Assembly: GCA_020635905.1 (NCBI GenBank)
Contig: JACJYV010000011.1
Span: 120,253-184,252 of the forward strand
Direction of reading: 5' to 3'
DNA from: Bacteroidia bacterium
Lineage (GTDB): Bacteria; Bacteroidota; Bacteroidia; J057; JADKCL01
Length of the DNA stretch: 64,000 bases
Position numbers and translations under genes: made by a program. This document shows positions 19,473-27,707 of this stretch, in pieces. Every line of letters starts with the position of its first letter. Position 1 is the first letter of the stretch. The notes under the pieces were generated by a model, which made no database searches, had not been told where the DNA came from, and saw only the letters and a program-made list of their open reading frames with translations.

Positions 19473-19480
19473 CAAATTTA
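19473..19480 (-). promoter_or_regulatory. TAnnTTTG -7 box upstream of the 793-aa cargo gene
   Basis: On the minus strand this reads TAAATTTG, matching the Bacteroidota -7 element, 32 bases before the ATG at 19441. A TTTG -33 element at the usual spacing is not present. That position falls at the edge of the 59-bp nadE-derived repeat. Confidence 0.4.
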
Positions 19481-19500
19481 CGGGAAATTTTTGTTTGCTT

Positions 19501-19559
19501 ATTTATACACTTCCAATTCGGCCAATCCTTCCTGAAAACCGCCGCTGAGGATGGGGAAC
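19501..19559. repeat. 59-bp direct repeat, distal copy (displaced nadE 3' end; att-like)
   Basis: Identical over 59 bases to 21461-21519, which encodes the last 19 residues of NadE (FPILSGGFQEGLAELEVYK). Here the copy is not attached to a gene; read on the minus strand it ends in the same VYK followed by a TAA. It starts seven bases after the stop codon of the TOPRIM-like gene. The two copies are exactly 1960 bases apart and bracket only the ATPase and TOPRIM-like genes. This is the footprint expected of site-specific integration at a gene's 3' end, or of a segmental duplication. Confidence 0.9.
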
Positions 19560-19565
19560 AGCGCT

Positions 19566-20183
19566 TTAGCTTAATTGCATTCTATTTGTAAAGATATCTT
19601 TCAATTTCAAAAATGCAGGGTCTGTGCATCGCAGGAAACTTGCACTTTGGCCAATTTCTTTGTGAATGGCGGCATTGAATACTTTCTTTTTGATTTTTAA
19701 TGCCCAGACAAGGGCTTCTTTGGGGCGTTCAGGCTTTCCGTTTGGCAAGAATTTGAACCCCGCATCCTCCAGTCCTGCTAAAAGATTCTCCTGCTGTCCA
19801 CCCCAACCAATTGTATCAAAGATATTCTTGGAATCAGCCCAAACCCAGTTTTCAACTTCAGGGTCTATTGCAATTGCGAATCCCCTCGAATTCCATCCAT
19901 TTGCACTTAGTCCTGCTTCAATATTACTCTCAATTTCAATGCTTGTCTGGGATTCTTTGCCTGAACCCTCACGGTCAAATACAATAAATGAATAGTCAAA
20001 AATCTTGCAAAAAGGTCTCAAAAAGTCTACTCCTGTGTTGACGCAGCCTGAATCCCGGTTTTGGTGCTTGTAAATTTCGTATTGGAATTGGGGAATTCCC
20101 CACACCTGAGGGAACCTTTGAAGAATTCCTTCAAGGATACTTTTGATATCCTGGTCGGCAACCAAAAAAATGACCTTTTTCAT
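19566..20183 (-). CDS. Small TOPRIM-like partner protein of the ATPase (205 aa)
   Basis: A 205-residue protein whose ATG overlaps the ATPase stop codon by four bases (ATGA), indicating translational coupling. It starts with a beta strand and an acidic motif VADQD (residues 8-12). It then shows FDREGSG (69-75) and IDPEVENWVW (106-115), an order that resembles DUF4276/TOPRIM-like proteins encoded next to OLD-type ATPases. From memory it is closest to the MAD4 component of methylation-associated defence systems; a profile search would be needed to confirm that. The likely role is a nuclease-like or sensing effector controlled by the ATPase, which is inferred. The gene is AT-richer than the flanking cargo genes and lies wholly inside the 59-bp repeat pair, which points to acquisition by transfer. 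Confidence 0.6.
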   Translation of the reverse strand: MKKVIFLVADQDIKSILEGILQRFPQVWGIPQFQYEIYKHQNRDSGCVNTGVDFLRPFCKIFDYSFIVFDREGSGKESQTSIEIESNIEAGLSANGWNSRGFAIAIDPEVENWVWADSKNIFDTIGWGGQQENLLAGLEDAGFKFLPNGKPERPKEALVWALKIKKKVFNAAIHKEIGQSASFLRCTDPAFLKLKDIFTNRMQLS

Positions 20184-21445
20184 CCTAAAATACCCCCTGC
20201 AAATAATAATCCGAGGTCTATTTCTTTTTGCCAGTCATTCAGGATGGGATGATTTTTCCCTCTGACGATGTCAGTTTCCCCAAGAGAATTCTTCGAAAAG
20301 CATAAAAGCTGGTCGAGGGAAACCATGCTGAGCAAAGTTGGGGAATGGGATGCAACCAGAATTTGTGCATCATAGGTGTTGGAAAGTGCCTGAAAAACGG
20401 TTTCAACTGCTTTGGGATGGATTCCATTTTCGGGCTCCTCAATCAGGAATACCCCTCTTGTATTATGGATATAGGGAATAACCGTGAGTGCCAGGAGACG
20501 AAGTGTTCCATCAGAAATTACCCAGGAAGGAACTGAAACATTATTTGCATACCTGATTTGCAGATACTTATGCCTGTCTTCGGGCCTTTCAATTACTTCA
20601 ATATTTTCGATATCAGAAAGGGCAACCTGCACATGTCTGATCCATTCCTCGAACCTTAGCCTATTTTCCTTTTTGAGTCTGTCAAGTACCCAGGGAAGAT
20701 TATTTCCATCTGGCAAAAATCGGGCCGCCTGGCCTGGAGGCGAAGGTTTCCTCAGTGCAATACTATCCAGCATGAACTTTTGCACGCCTTCGGTCAAGAC
20801 CTTTCTCAGCCAGATAGAAGCAGGAAATTTGGTTTCATCCGCGGGGAGATTTCCCAATCCTGATTTCGATTTTCCGAGGTTGAAGGAACTTGGCCAGCTT
20901 TTCCCATTTTTGTGGGAGGTTTCAGGATAGAAATCATAGGCTCCATCCAGGGATTTGTTGATGACCCTTTTTGAACTCTTGTGACTGGAATCTGTAAGAA
21001 TTGACCTGGCCTCTAATTCAAAATCAGGCAAAATATTATTTTGTTTGTCTGGATTGGTTTGGGGGCGTGATTTAGAGTTTATCAATAAAACAGCCTCTGA
21101 CTCAATTCCTATTTCAGAATCAATCATTCCAAAGCTGATTTCGTACCTGATTCGGTCAAATTTGTCAAGTTGAAAATTATCCCGAATGTCAGCAGGAATC
21201 TCAGCCTCAATGGCGAGTTCAATTTTTCCACCAGATTTGCCCCAGGTAAGGTCGTCGTAATTGGTTGAGCGTTTGTAAACAGCTTCCAGAATCCCAAGTG
21301 AAACGATGTCCCCCAGGAAATCGATTACATCCAGGAATGTAGTTTTTCCACTTGCATTTGGCCCGACCAAAACCTGAAAATCATCAATTTCCTGGTCAAT
21401 GTGACGTAATAGTTTATAATTGAGACTCTGAATTCTCCGGATCAT
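20180..21445 (-). CDS. AAA/ABC-type ATPase, AAA15/OLD-like, candidate defence ATPase (421 aa)
   Basis: Predicted ATPase of the AAA_21/AAA15 group, related to the ATPase part of OLD nucleases. Visible motifs are Walker A GPNASGKT (residues 28-35), an ABC-signature-like SDGTLR (311-316), Walker B FLIEEPEN (333-340) and the switch histidine in ASHSP (365-369). These are complete, so ATP hydrolysis is expected. It lacks a fused TOPRIM domain; the following gene, overlapping by ATGA, may supply it. The start codon is only 13 bases after the nadE stop, so transcription may come from nadE. Paired ATPase/TOPRIM-like genes are often anti-phage modules; that role here is inference. Base composition is lower in GC than the neighbouring secreted-protein genes. 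Confidence 0.75.
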   Translation of the reverse strand: MIRRIQSLNYKLLRHIDQEIDDFQVLVGPNASGKTTFLDVIDFLGDIVSLGILEAVYKRSTNYDDLTWGKSGGKIELAIEAEIPADIRDNFQLDKFDRIRYEISFGMIDSEIGIESEAVLLINSKSRPQTNPDKQNNILPDFELEARSILTDSSHKSSKRVINKSLDGAYDFYPETSHKNGKSWPSSFNLGKSKSGLGNLPADETKFPASIWLRKVLTEGVQKFMLDSIALRKPSPPGQAARFLPDGNNLPWVLDRLKKENRLRFEEWIRHVQVALSDIENIEVIERPEDRHKYLQIRYANNVSVPSWVISDGTLRLLALTVIPYIHNTRGVFLIEEPENGIHPKAVETVFQALSNTYDAQILVASHSPTLLSMVSLDQLLCFSKNSLGETDIVRGKNHPILNDWQKEIDLGLLFAGGILG

Positions 21446-21458
21446 GTAACAAAGTTAA

Positions 21459-23393
21459 TCATTTATACACTTCCAATTCGGCCAATCCTTCCTGAAAACC
21501 GCCGCTGAGGATGGGGAACCTGCACCAGGTTTTGGGATCCAGATTCTGGTCGTCGAGGTGGAAGGAAGGTGCATAGCGCTCCCGTTTCCATTGGTTGCGG
21601 CTCCAAAGGGTAAAAAATTTCTTTACATACCCTTTCAACCGTTCGTCTGGAACAATTCCACGCAGGGTTTTGAATACTTCCAGGGGAGATTTGTAATCGC
21701 GGATGGCGGCCCGTTCGATTTTTTCCAGAATGGGGTAGGGCATCAGGTCAGATTCGTCTGACTGATCCATTTCCTGGGGACGAAGTTCAGCCGTGGGACG
21801 CAGATTATTCACGTATTTCAGGGCCGGGATTTGCAGATTTTCCTCTGCCCAAACCAGCCATTTCAGCAAAAATGCCTTGTCAATTCCACCCAATGGAGCA
21901 AGCCCGCCCGCGGTATCCCCGTCCATGGTGGCGTAGCCAACCGCAGCTTCTGAGCGGTTGGAGGTGGTGATCAGCAGAGCATTATTGATGTTGGCCATCA
22001 TCCAGATGCCTGGTGCGCGGAGGCGGGCCTGCACATTTTGCAGGGTAATGTCGTCCGTTTTCCAGCTCAATTCGCGACCCAGGGAGGCTTCGATCATGTG
22101 GGTGTAATTATCAAAAAGCGACTGCACATTCCAGTTGTAGAATGTTCCTCCCAGGCCTTCGGCCAGTTCGCGGGCGCTGGTCAACGTCTCGTTGCCACTG
22201 TTTTCCGTACCCTGATAGACCAGGGTCAGGAACTGAGTCATTTCAGGCTGATTGGGATCAAAGCGCAGGTGAGAAACCTTTTTCTGGAATTCAGTTTCCC
22301 CCAATTCTGATTTGGCCCGCAGATAGGCGTAGGCGGCCAGCACAGCCGAGGCAGAGGAATCTGCTCCGCCAGAAAGGGAGATCACGTACCCACGGCTGCG
22401 GCTTTTGCGCATGTAGTCAAACAGGCCGAGGGTGAGTGCCAGGTAAAATTCATCTTCTTTGCTCAGCCCGTCGGGGGCAGGCAGGTGGGTTTCGGCATAA
22501 TTGGGGTCCTCAGCTTCGGGCAGTATGGTATGATCAATCACCATGTTGGTAGGCAGGGTGGGCTCAAAGTTGAAAGATTTCTTTTTCTGCCTGCGAATCG
22601 CCACCACGTCCAGCACAGTATCCACAATTTGAAAATCAGCAAAGGAAAATCGCTTGTTGCGGGCCAGCAGACGTCCTCCCTGAGATATGAGGATCTCGCC
22701 ATCGTAGATGATCCTGCCTGATTCGTTGCCCAGCAAATTTGAATAGATGTAGGCACAGGAGTATGAGCGGGAGGTCTCTGTGACCAACATTTCACGAATG
22801 CGGGTCTTGCCAAAGGCAAAGTGAGAGGCACTGGGATTGAGAATGATGTCCACATTGCGCAGGTAATGGTCCAGAGCAGGTCGCACTCCGTTCCAGGCAT
22901 CTTCGCAAATCTCAAAACCAATGCGAATACCATCCAGATCAAAGATCAGATCACCAAAGGGAATTTTTTTACCCCGGAAATCGTACTCCACCAGGAGATC
23001 GTTGGGCCAGCGCTTGAACCAGCGGGGCTCGTAGTGTACACCGTCGCCTGCCAGTTCCTGTTTGGCCACGAAACCCAGGATTTGTTGGTTCTGAATCAGA
23101 CAGCAGACGTTGTAGAGGCAGTTTTCAAATTCCATGGGCAATCCCACAGAAACGGTAATATCTTCACATTCCCGGGCAATTTTTTCCAGGCAATTGAGCG
23201 AATTTTCCAAAATGTAGCTGCTGAAAAACGAGTCTTCGCAACCATATCCGCAGATGCTGAGTTCGGGCAGGCAGAGGAGGGTCACTTTGCGGCTGCGGGC
23301 TTCCTGAATGGCTGAGATCAGTCTTTGGGTGTTTCCCTGCCAGTCGAGTGGGGTTTGATTGACGCAGGCACCAGCTACTTTGATGTATTTCAT
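21459..23393 (-). CDS. nadE: Glutamine-dependent NAD+ synthetase
   Basis: Makes NAD+ from nicotinate adenine dinucleotide using ATP and glutamine-derived ammonia in the cytoplasm. The 644 residues comprise an N-terminal nitrilase-type glutaminase, with catalytic Glu44 (LPE), Lys111 (AKQEL) and Cys163 (EICEDAW), and a C-terminal synthetase with the PP-loop SGGADSS (341-347). Length fits the long glutamine-dependent form. Its last 59 bases, including the TGA stop, are duplicated at 19501-19559, downstream of a two-gene cassette. The gene itself stays intact, as when an integrating element brings its own copy of the target gene's 3' end. Confidence 0.97.
   Translation of the reverse strand: MKYIKVAGACVNQTPLDWQGNTQRLISAIQEARSRKVTLLCLPELSICGYGCEDSFFSSYILENSLNCLEKIARECEDITVSVGLPMEFENCLYNVCCLIQNQQILGFVAKQELAGDGVHYEPRWFKRWPNDLLVEYDFRGKKIPFGDLIFDLDGIRIGFEICEDAWNGVRPALDHYLRNVDIILNPSASHFAFGKTRIREMLVTETSRSYSCAYIYSNLLGNESGRIIYDGEILISQGGRLLARNKRFSFADFQIVDTVLDVVAIRRQKKKSFNFEPTLPTNMVIDHTILPEAEDPNYAETHLPAPDGLSKEDEFYLALTLGLFDYMRKSRSRGYVISLSGGADSSASAVLAAYAYLRAKSELGETEFQKKVSHLRFDPNQPEMTQFLTLVYQGTENSGNETLTSARELAEGLGGTFYNWNVQSLFDNYTHMIEASLGRELSWKTDDITLQNVQARLRAPGIWMMANINNALLITTSNRSEAAVGYATMDGDTAGGLAPLGGIDKAFLLKWLVWAEENLQIPALKYVNNLRPTAELRPQEMDQSDESDLMPYPILEKIERAAIRDYKSPLEVFKTLRGIVPDERLKGYVKKFFTLWSRNQWKRERYAPSFHLDDQNLDPKTWCRFPILSGGFQEGLAELEVYK
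21461..21519. repeat. 59-bp direct repeat, nadE-proximal copy
   Basis: This copy forms the true 3' end of nadE and is identical to 19501-19559. Identity breaks at once on both sides (C versus T before it, C versus A after it), so the ends are sharp. Confidence 0.9.
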
Positions 23394-23623
23394 GGGCTTA
23401 AGTTAATAAGTTTTCAGGCTTTGAAAAGGATGATTTTTTTTCTTTGTGTGATTTGTACGCAGAGTTTGCGGTTTGGTTGTTGGTAGTTGTTAGTTCTGAG
23501 TTGTAAGTTCTAAGTTCCGTTAACTTTGAACTCTCAACTTAGAACTCAGAACTAATCAGAACTATTTACAAAAAAAAAACGGCGACCCTGGGGCCGCCGT
23601 TTCTGTTTCCAATCCCGGGAAGA
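23394..23623. other. Intergenic stretch with imperfect inverted repeat
   Basis: No gene is visible. A long imperfect palindrome built from words like AGTTCTGAGTT and AACTTAGAACT spans about 23487-23563. It precedes the G+C-rich terminator of the 1003-aa cargo gene. Its function is unknown; such AT-rich hairpins are common between Bacteroidota genes. Confidence 0.45.
23570..23602 (-). terminator. Rho-independent terminator of the 1003-aa cargo gene
   Basis: Arms AAACGGCG (23577-23584) and CGCCGTTT (23595-23602) flank a 10-base loop. On the minus strand they are followed by a run of T about ten long. It lies about 20 bases past the stop codon at 23624. Confidence 0.8.
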
Positions 23624-26600
23624 TTATTCTACGTGGATTTTGGTGGAGATGATTTGATCGTCAGCTTTCAGATTTACAAAGTAAATTCCTTTGGCTACGT
23701 CTTGCATTTCGATATTAGCGTGGAACTGGCCGGTCTGGGTACCCATGTCGCGGGTAAAGACTGCCTGTCCCTGCAGGTTGTAAATGCTGATGCTTACCTG
23801 AGCAGAGCTGGTCAGAACCGTTTCCAACTGGAAGGATCCCGTGTTGGGGTTGGGCCACAGTTTGAAGTCCTGAGCAATTGCATTTTCGAGACCAGCCAGG
23901 CAGGAGATAGGCAGGGTCAGGGTGGTGGAATTGCTGTTACACTGGTTGGTAACGGTCAGGGTAACGGTGTAAGTTCCGTTTCCGGCATTGGTGTAGTCGT
24001 GGGTGGGATTCTGGGTGGAAGCAGTTCCGCCATCTCCAAAGTCCCATGCCCAGGAGGTGATGCCGCCGGTTGAGTTATCCGTGAAGGCAACGATGGGGCA
24101 AAGGCTGGTATCCATGGAAGCAGCAGCCAACGCATTGGGGTTGAGGGTAACGACTGCGTCGTCAGAACCCAGACAGCCATTGGTGTCGGCTACGGTTACA
24201 GAGATGGTGCCAGCAGTGGAGGTACACTCGGTAGAACCTGTTCCACCAGTTGACCAGGTGAATACGGTGCCGGGACCGGCATTGAAGCAGGCGGTGTCAC
24301 CGTCGCAGATAGCGCGGTCAGGACCAATATTTACCACAGGATTGGCGTTTACGTCCAGCATGGTGGTGTCAGTTCCGGAGCAACCATTGGTGTCCACCGT
24401 CCAGACAGTGATCATCATGGAAGTGGTGGCACAGGTGGAATAGGCGGTATCGCCGGTTGACCAGACTGCGGTTACGAAGCTGCTGCTTACAGAGAAGCAG
24501 GCGGTATCGCCATCACAAACCGTCATAGGTGAGGTTGCAACGGGCATAACCGGGGTAAGAATTTCGATCATCGCGGTATCCATGGAGGGGAATCCGAGAG
24601 AGTCGAGGTACATTACTTCTATGGTGTCAGTGGAAGAAACCACAATGGCGTCAGTGGAGTCACCCGTTGACCAGGCGAAAGTTCCGTTAGCAGGCACATT
24701 GCTCAACAGGTTGTAATCACCGCAAGAGCTGGTGTCAGAACCCAGATCCACCATGATGGGCTCGGCAATGATGAAGTTGTCGAATGCAAATCCGTCTTTC
24801 ACCACGGATCCGTCAGAGCCAAAGTGCATGCGGAAGCGTACGCTGGATGCACCTGCGAGTGAGCTGAGCTCGTGGCTGGCACGTACCCAACCTCCGGTTC
24901 CGGGGCTGTTGGTCCAGCCTTCGCCAGTGGCGCCTACTGCGGAAAGTCCGTTGATGGTTCCGTCGTTATACCAGTTGTAAGGATCGTTGAGTGCTCCAAC
25001 CTGTTGCCAGGTTACACCACTGTCGATGGTGGATTCGAGGACCACACCGTCCCAGCTGGTTTCAGATTCAACCCAGATATCCACTCCAACCCAGGGATTG
25101 GTGAGGGTGCTGAAGTCGTAGCAGGGGCTTACCACCCAGGAATTTTCGTTATTATTATAACTGTTCGTTCCAAGTCCGCCAGTTACCCAGGCATTTACCC
25201 CTGAAGATGCACCAATAATTATAGTTTTGGCTGGAGTTCCAAATGCCCATGAATTGGCAGTTCCTCCTGAAGTCCAGGTATTGGGACCATTTTCGAAGTC
25301 TTCCACGCTGGGGTAGGTGGAAATGTTGGCATAATTGGTTGAGTTCGAACCATTGATGGTGTCATTGGTGTGGTTAACGTCACCGGTCAGGTTGACCCAG
25401 GTGTCAATGGTGTGAGAGCCCGGGGCTGAAAGGTTCAGGGTGGACACGAAGGTGAAATTCGCAGTACCTGCAGAGGCAACGGAGCCGGTGAAGGTTTCAC
25501 AAACGGGTGTTCCGTTATCGAGTGAGTAGCAGGCCTGGAAGGTGGTGATGGTGTTGCTACCTACGTTTTCAAGGCTGAATGAGAGAGTCTCAGAGCTACC
25601 CAGTCCGCAACCAGAAGCAGGTGCAGTAACGGTAGTGAGGTGGGCATCATTGGGGGGCAGGTCGCCTACAAAGAGGGCGTAGTCTTCAGCTTCTCCGTAG
25701 GAATAGGCCGTACAAATGGTGGATTGGGTCTGAGCCGTTCCGTAAACGCACCTTACCCGCATTCTAGTGACCCCAAGTAACGCAGTTGCAGGGCAAAGAA
25801 CAGTGGTGGTGCCCGTACCGCCGCTGCCTACCTGGCCAATGTTGAAGAATTCGCCGGCATCCTGGAAGTCGCCGTCGTTATTCCAGTCAACCCAAACTCC
25901 GTAGTATTCGGACCAGTTAGGGTTATTTACTACAGTAATGGTTTTGGACTGACCACGGTTGATGGTGTCGCGCTGGGTGGCTGAGTAGTCGGTGAGGTAA
26001 GAAGAGGCAACCCCGGTACAACCCGTGGAAACGGTGTTGATGCTTCCCATGGATACGGAGTTGATGTAGTCATCCACACAACCAGTTGAGTAGGTTCCGC
26101 TACAGAAAGGGTTAGAAATGATGATTTTGTAATCTTCAGTTTCGCCAAACCCCATGTTTACGCACACATCAGACTGCACCATGACCGGGGTGCTGTATTT
26201 ACAACGCACCCGCATGCGGGTAGTGCCGGGGCTGGCATTGGTGGGAACGGTGATGGAAACCGTGCCGGTGGCACCACCAGCTACCGTGCCCAGGCTGGTG
26301 TACTCACCTGCATCCTGAAAGTCACCGTCCTGGTTCCAGTCAAACCAAACACCGTAGGCCTGGGTCCAGGAAGGACAGTTGGTAACGGTCAGGTTGTAAG
26401 AGGATCCTTTGGTAACCGTGGTTGAGATGGTTCCAGAGTAGTCGGTGTAGTTGTTGGGAGCAGTTCCAGAACAACCCGTTCCAGTGTTACTAATGGTGTT
26501 GAAGGCAACACCATTGATGTAGTCACCGGATGTGCAAAAGTTGGAGTAGGTTGGCAGGCAGTACTGGGCATTCGCCACTGTAAATCCCATCCAAACCAAT

Positions 26601-26635
26601 ACCAAGGCTAATAATGATTTGTAATTTTTTCTCAT
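23624..26635 (-). CDS. Double-GEVED PKD-module T9SS cargo protein (1003 aa)
   Basis: Secreted surface protein. A signal peptide (LLALVLVWMGFTVANAQ) is followed by two GEVED domains in tandem (ending FGETEDYKI near 173 and YGEAEDYAL near 325). Then come a CARDB-like module (CGLGSSETLSF), a MAM/jelly-roll-like module (DFENGPNTW... FGSDGSVVKDGFAFDNF), several LGSDTSSC-type modules with short TMPVCDGDTACF-like variants, a PKD domain (WAWDFGDGGTA) and a T9SS type A sorting domain (FKLWPNPN ... GIYFVNLKA). It shares its modules with the three cargo genes at 1-19441 but in a different order and number. It is probably an adhesin or matrix protein; the substrate is unknown. Confidence 0.9.
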   Translation of the reverse strand: MRKNYKSLLALVLVWMGFTVANAQYCLPTYSNFCTSGDYINGVAFNTISNTGTGCSGTAPNNYTDYSGTISTTVTKGSSYNLTVTNCPSWTQAYGVWFDWNQDGDFQDAGEYTSLGTVAGGATGTVSITVPTNASPGTTRMRVRCKYSTPVMVQSDVCVNMGFGETEDYKIIISNPFCSGTYSTGCVDDYINSVSMGSINTVSTGCTGVASSYLTDYSATQRDTINRGQSKTITVVNNPNWSEYYGVWVDWNNDGDFQDAGEFFNIGQVGSGGTGTTTVLCPATALLGVTRMRVRCVYGTAQTQSTICTAYSYGEAEDYALFVGDLPPNDAHLTTVTAPASGCGLGSSETLSFSLENVGSNTITTFQACYSLDNGTPVCETFTGSVASAGTANFTFVSTLNLSAPGSHTIDTWVNLTGDVNHTNDTINGSNSTNYANISTYPSVEDFENGPNTWTSGGTANSWAFGTPAKTIIIGASSGVNAWVTGGLGTNSYNNNENSWVVSPCYDFSTLTNPWVGVDIWVESETSWDGVVLESTIDSGVTWQQVGALNDPYNWYNDGTINGLSAVGATGEGWTNSPGTGGWVRASHELSSLAGASSVRFRMHFGSDGSVVKDGFAFDNFIIAEPIMVDLGSDTSSCGDYNLLSNVPANGTFAWSTGDSTDAIVVSSTDTIEVMYLDSLGFPSMDTAMIEILTPVMPVATSPMTVCDGDTACFSVSSSFVTAVWSTGDTAYSTCATTSMMITVWTVDTNGCSGTDTTMLDVNANPVVNIGPDRAICDGDTACFNAGPGTVFTWSTGGTGSTECTSTAGTISVTVADTNGCLGSDDAVVTLNPNALAAASMDTSLCPIVAFTDNSTGGITSWAWDFGDGGTASTQNPTHDYTNAGNGTYTVTLTVTNQCNSNSTTLTLPISCLAGLENAIAQDFKLWPNPNTGSFQLETVLTSSAQVSISIYNLQGQAVFTRDMGTQTGQFHANIEMQDVAKGIYFVNLKADDQIISTKIHVE

Positions 26636-26726
26636 AAGAACAACAATAAGTTAATTTCAATTCGCAAAAATACGATTTTTTATTCTCAAATAAAATGTTT
26701 AACCAGGGAATTTATTTGCCTGATGT

Positions 26727-27605
26727 TTAGTGGGTTAATCCAAAGATTTCCCTCACATTTCTGCGAATGGTTTTAGCAATTCCATCAGTGTCGAGATCGT
26801 TCGCATCTGTGCCAAATGGGTCTTCAATCTCTTCAGCCAGCAACTCAATTCCCAGCAAAACATAGGCAATAAACGCCACGGCCGGGATGGTCCAGTATTC
26901 CAGTTCCTCCACCAGGCCAAAAGGCAGGGTTACGAGATAAAGGAAAATGAATTTTTTGATGTACATGCTGTAGGAATAGGGAATGGGCGTCTTAAGAATT
27001 CGTTCACATTTGCCCAGTGCATCAATAAATCCGTCGTGGTCGCGGTTGAGGGAAAGGAATTCCTCCCCGGATATCTCCTTCTTCCTGAGCATGCCCTGAA
27101 AGGCTCCCTGGAGGTTATTGGCAATCTTATTGGGTACGTGCTCGGCATCACCCAGGAATTTTTCATTGGGATAGGCGGTCAGATCCAGATCTTCAACGTC
27201 CAGACTGGAACGGAGATGATCTTTGAGGGCAAATGAAAAATTGGCGATTTCAGAGGCAAAATATTTTCTGCGTTCTCCATCCTCAGGAGAAAGGATGTTA
27301 TGCAGCTTGATGGCCATGGAGCGGGAATGGTTGACCAGGGCACCCCAAACCTTGCGGCCTTCCCACCAGCGATCGTAGGCCGTATTGGTTCTGAAGACGA
27401 GTACCAAACCCAAAACTATCCCCACCAGCGAATGCAGGCCCATTTTCATGAGAAAATGAAGGTGAAATACTTCCAGGAAAATGTAGCAAAATCCGGCTGT
27501 GTAGCCGCCAAGCAGGAGCAGATTAGGCAGGAGATATCGCATGGATTCGCTGCGATGCACCTGAAATACAAGGGTAAACCAGTTCTTGGGGTTGTAGTTG
27601 ATCAT
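26727..27605 (-). CDS. Bestrophin-family (RFP-TM/UPF0187) anion channel
   Basis: Predicted inner-membrane bestrophin homologue of 292 residues, starting MINYNPKNWF. It shows the family's early helices, the conserved block VFRTNTAYDRWWEGRKVWG after transmembrane segment 2, and hydrophobic segments near residues 205-265 ending in the acidic EEIEDPFG typical of these channels. Bacterial bestrophins form pentameric anion (chloride/bicarbonate) channels. A longer frame begins at 27641. The ATG at 27605 is preferred because a TAAATTTG box ends six bases upstream of it and family similarity begins there. The gene is transcribed divergently from the LuxE-like gene. Confidence 0.88.
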   Translation of the reverse strand: MINYNPKNWFTLVFQVHRSESMRYLLPNLLLLGGYTAGFCYIFLEVFHLHFLMKMGLHSLVGIVLGLVLVFRTNTAYDRWWEGRKVWGALVNHSRSMAIKLHNILSPEDGERRKYFASEIANFSFALKDHLRSSLDVEDLDLTAYPNEKFLGDAEHVPNKIANNLQGAFQGMLRKKEISGEEFLSLNRDHDGFIDALGKCERILKTPIPYSYSMYIKKFIFLYLVTLPFGLVEELEYWTIPAVAFIAYVLLGIELLAEEIEDPFGTDANDLDTDGIAKTIRRNVREIFGLTH

Positions 27606-27610
27606 GGGGG

Positions 27611-27641
27611 CAAATTTAGGCGTGGAACTCCTTTCCTGCAA
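27611..27641 (-). promoter_or_regulatory. Divergent promoter for the bestrophin gene
   Basis: On the minus strand a TTG (27639-27641) is followed by 20 bases and TAAATTTG (27611-27618), close to the Bacteroidota -33/-7 pattern. The chosen ATG at 27605 lies only five bases after the -7 box, so the mRNA would be nearly leaderless. Confidence 0.55.
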
Positions 27642-27670
27642 GCTGCTACTGAAATTGAAATGAATCAGGA

Positions 27671-27701
27671 TTTGCCATTCCCTGAATCCGGGTTAAATTT
27701 G
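27671..27701 (+). promoter_or_regulatory. Consensus Bacteroidota promoter TTTG-N19-TAAATTTG
   Basis: TTTG at 27671-27674, a 19-base spacer, then TAAATTTG at 27694-27701: an exact match to the primary-sigma consensus of this phylum. The ATG of the LuxE-like gene follows at 27708, again implying a leaderless or nearly leaderless transcript. Confidence 0.7.
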
Positions 27702-27707
27702 CGAAGC

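Noticed and set aside
19501..19559. Possibility that the distal nadE repeat is a functional second nadE end
   Set aside because: It encodes only 19 residues and has no upstream nadE frame; it is a remnant or attachment site, not a gene.
27300..27707. Upstream extension of the LuxE-like frame
   Set aside because: Overlaps the bestrophin gene on the other strand; the promoter and family length support the start at 27708.
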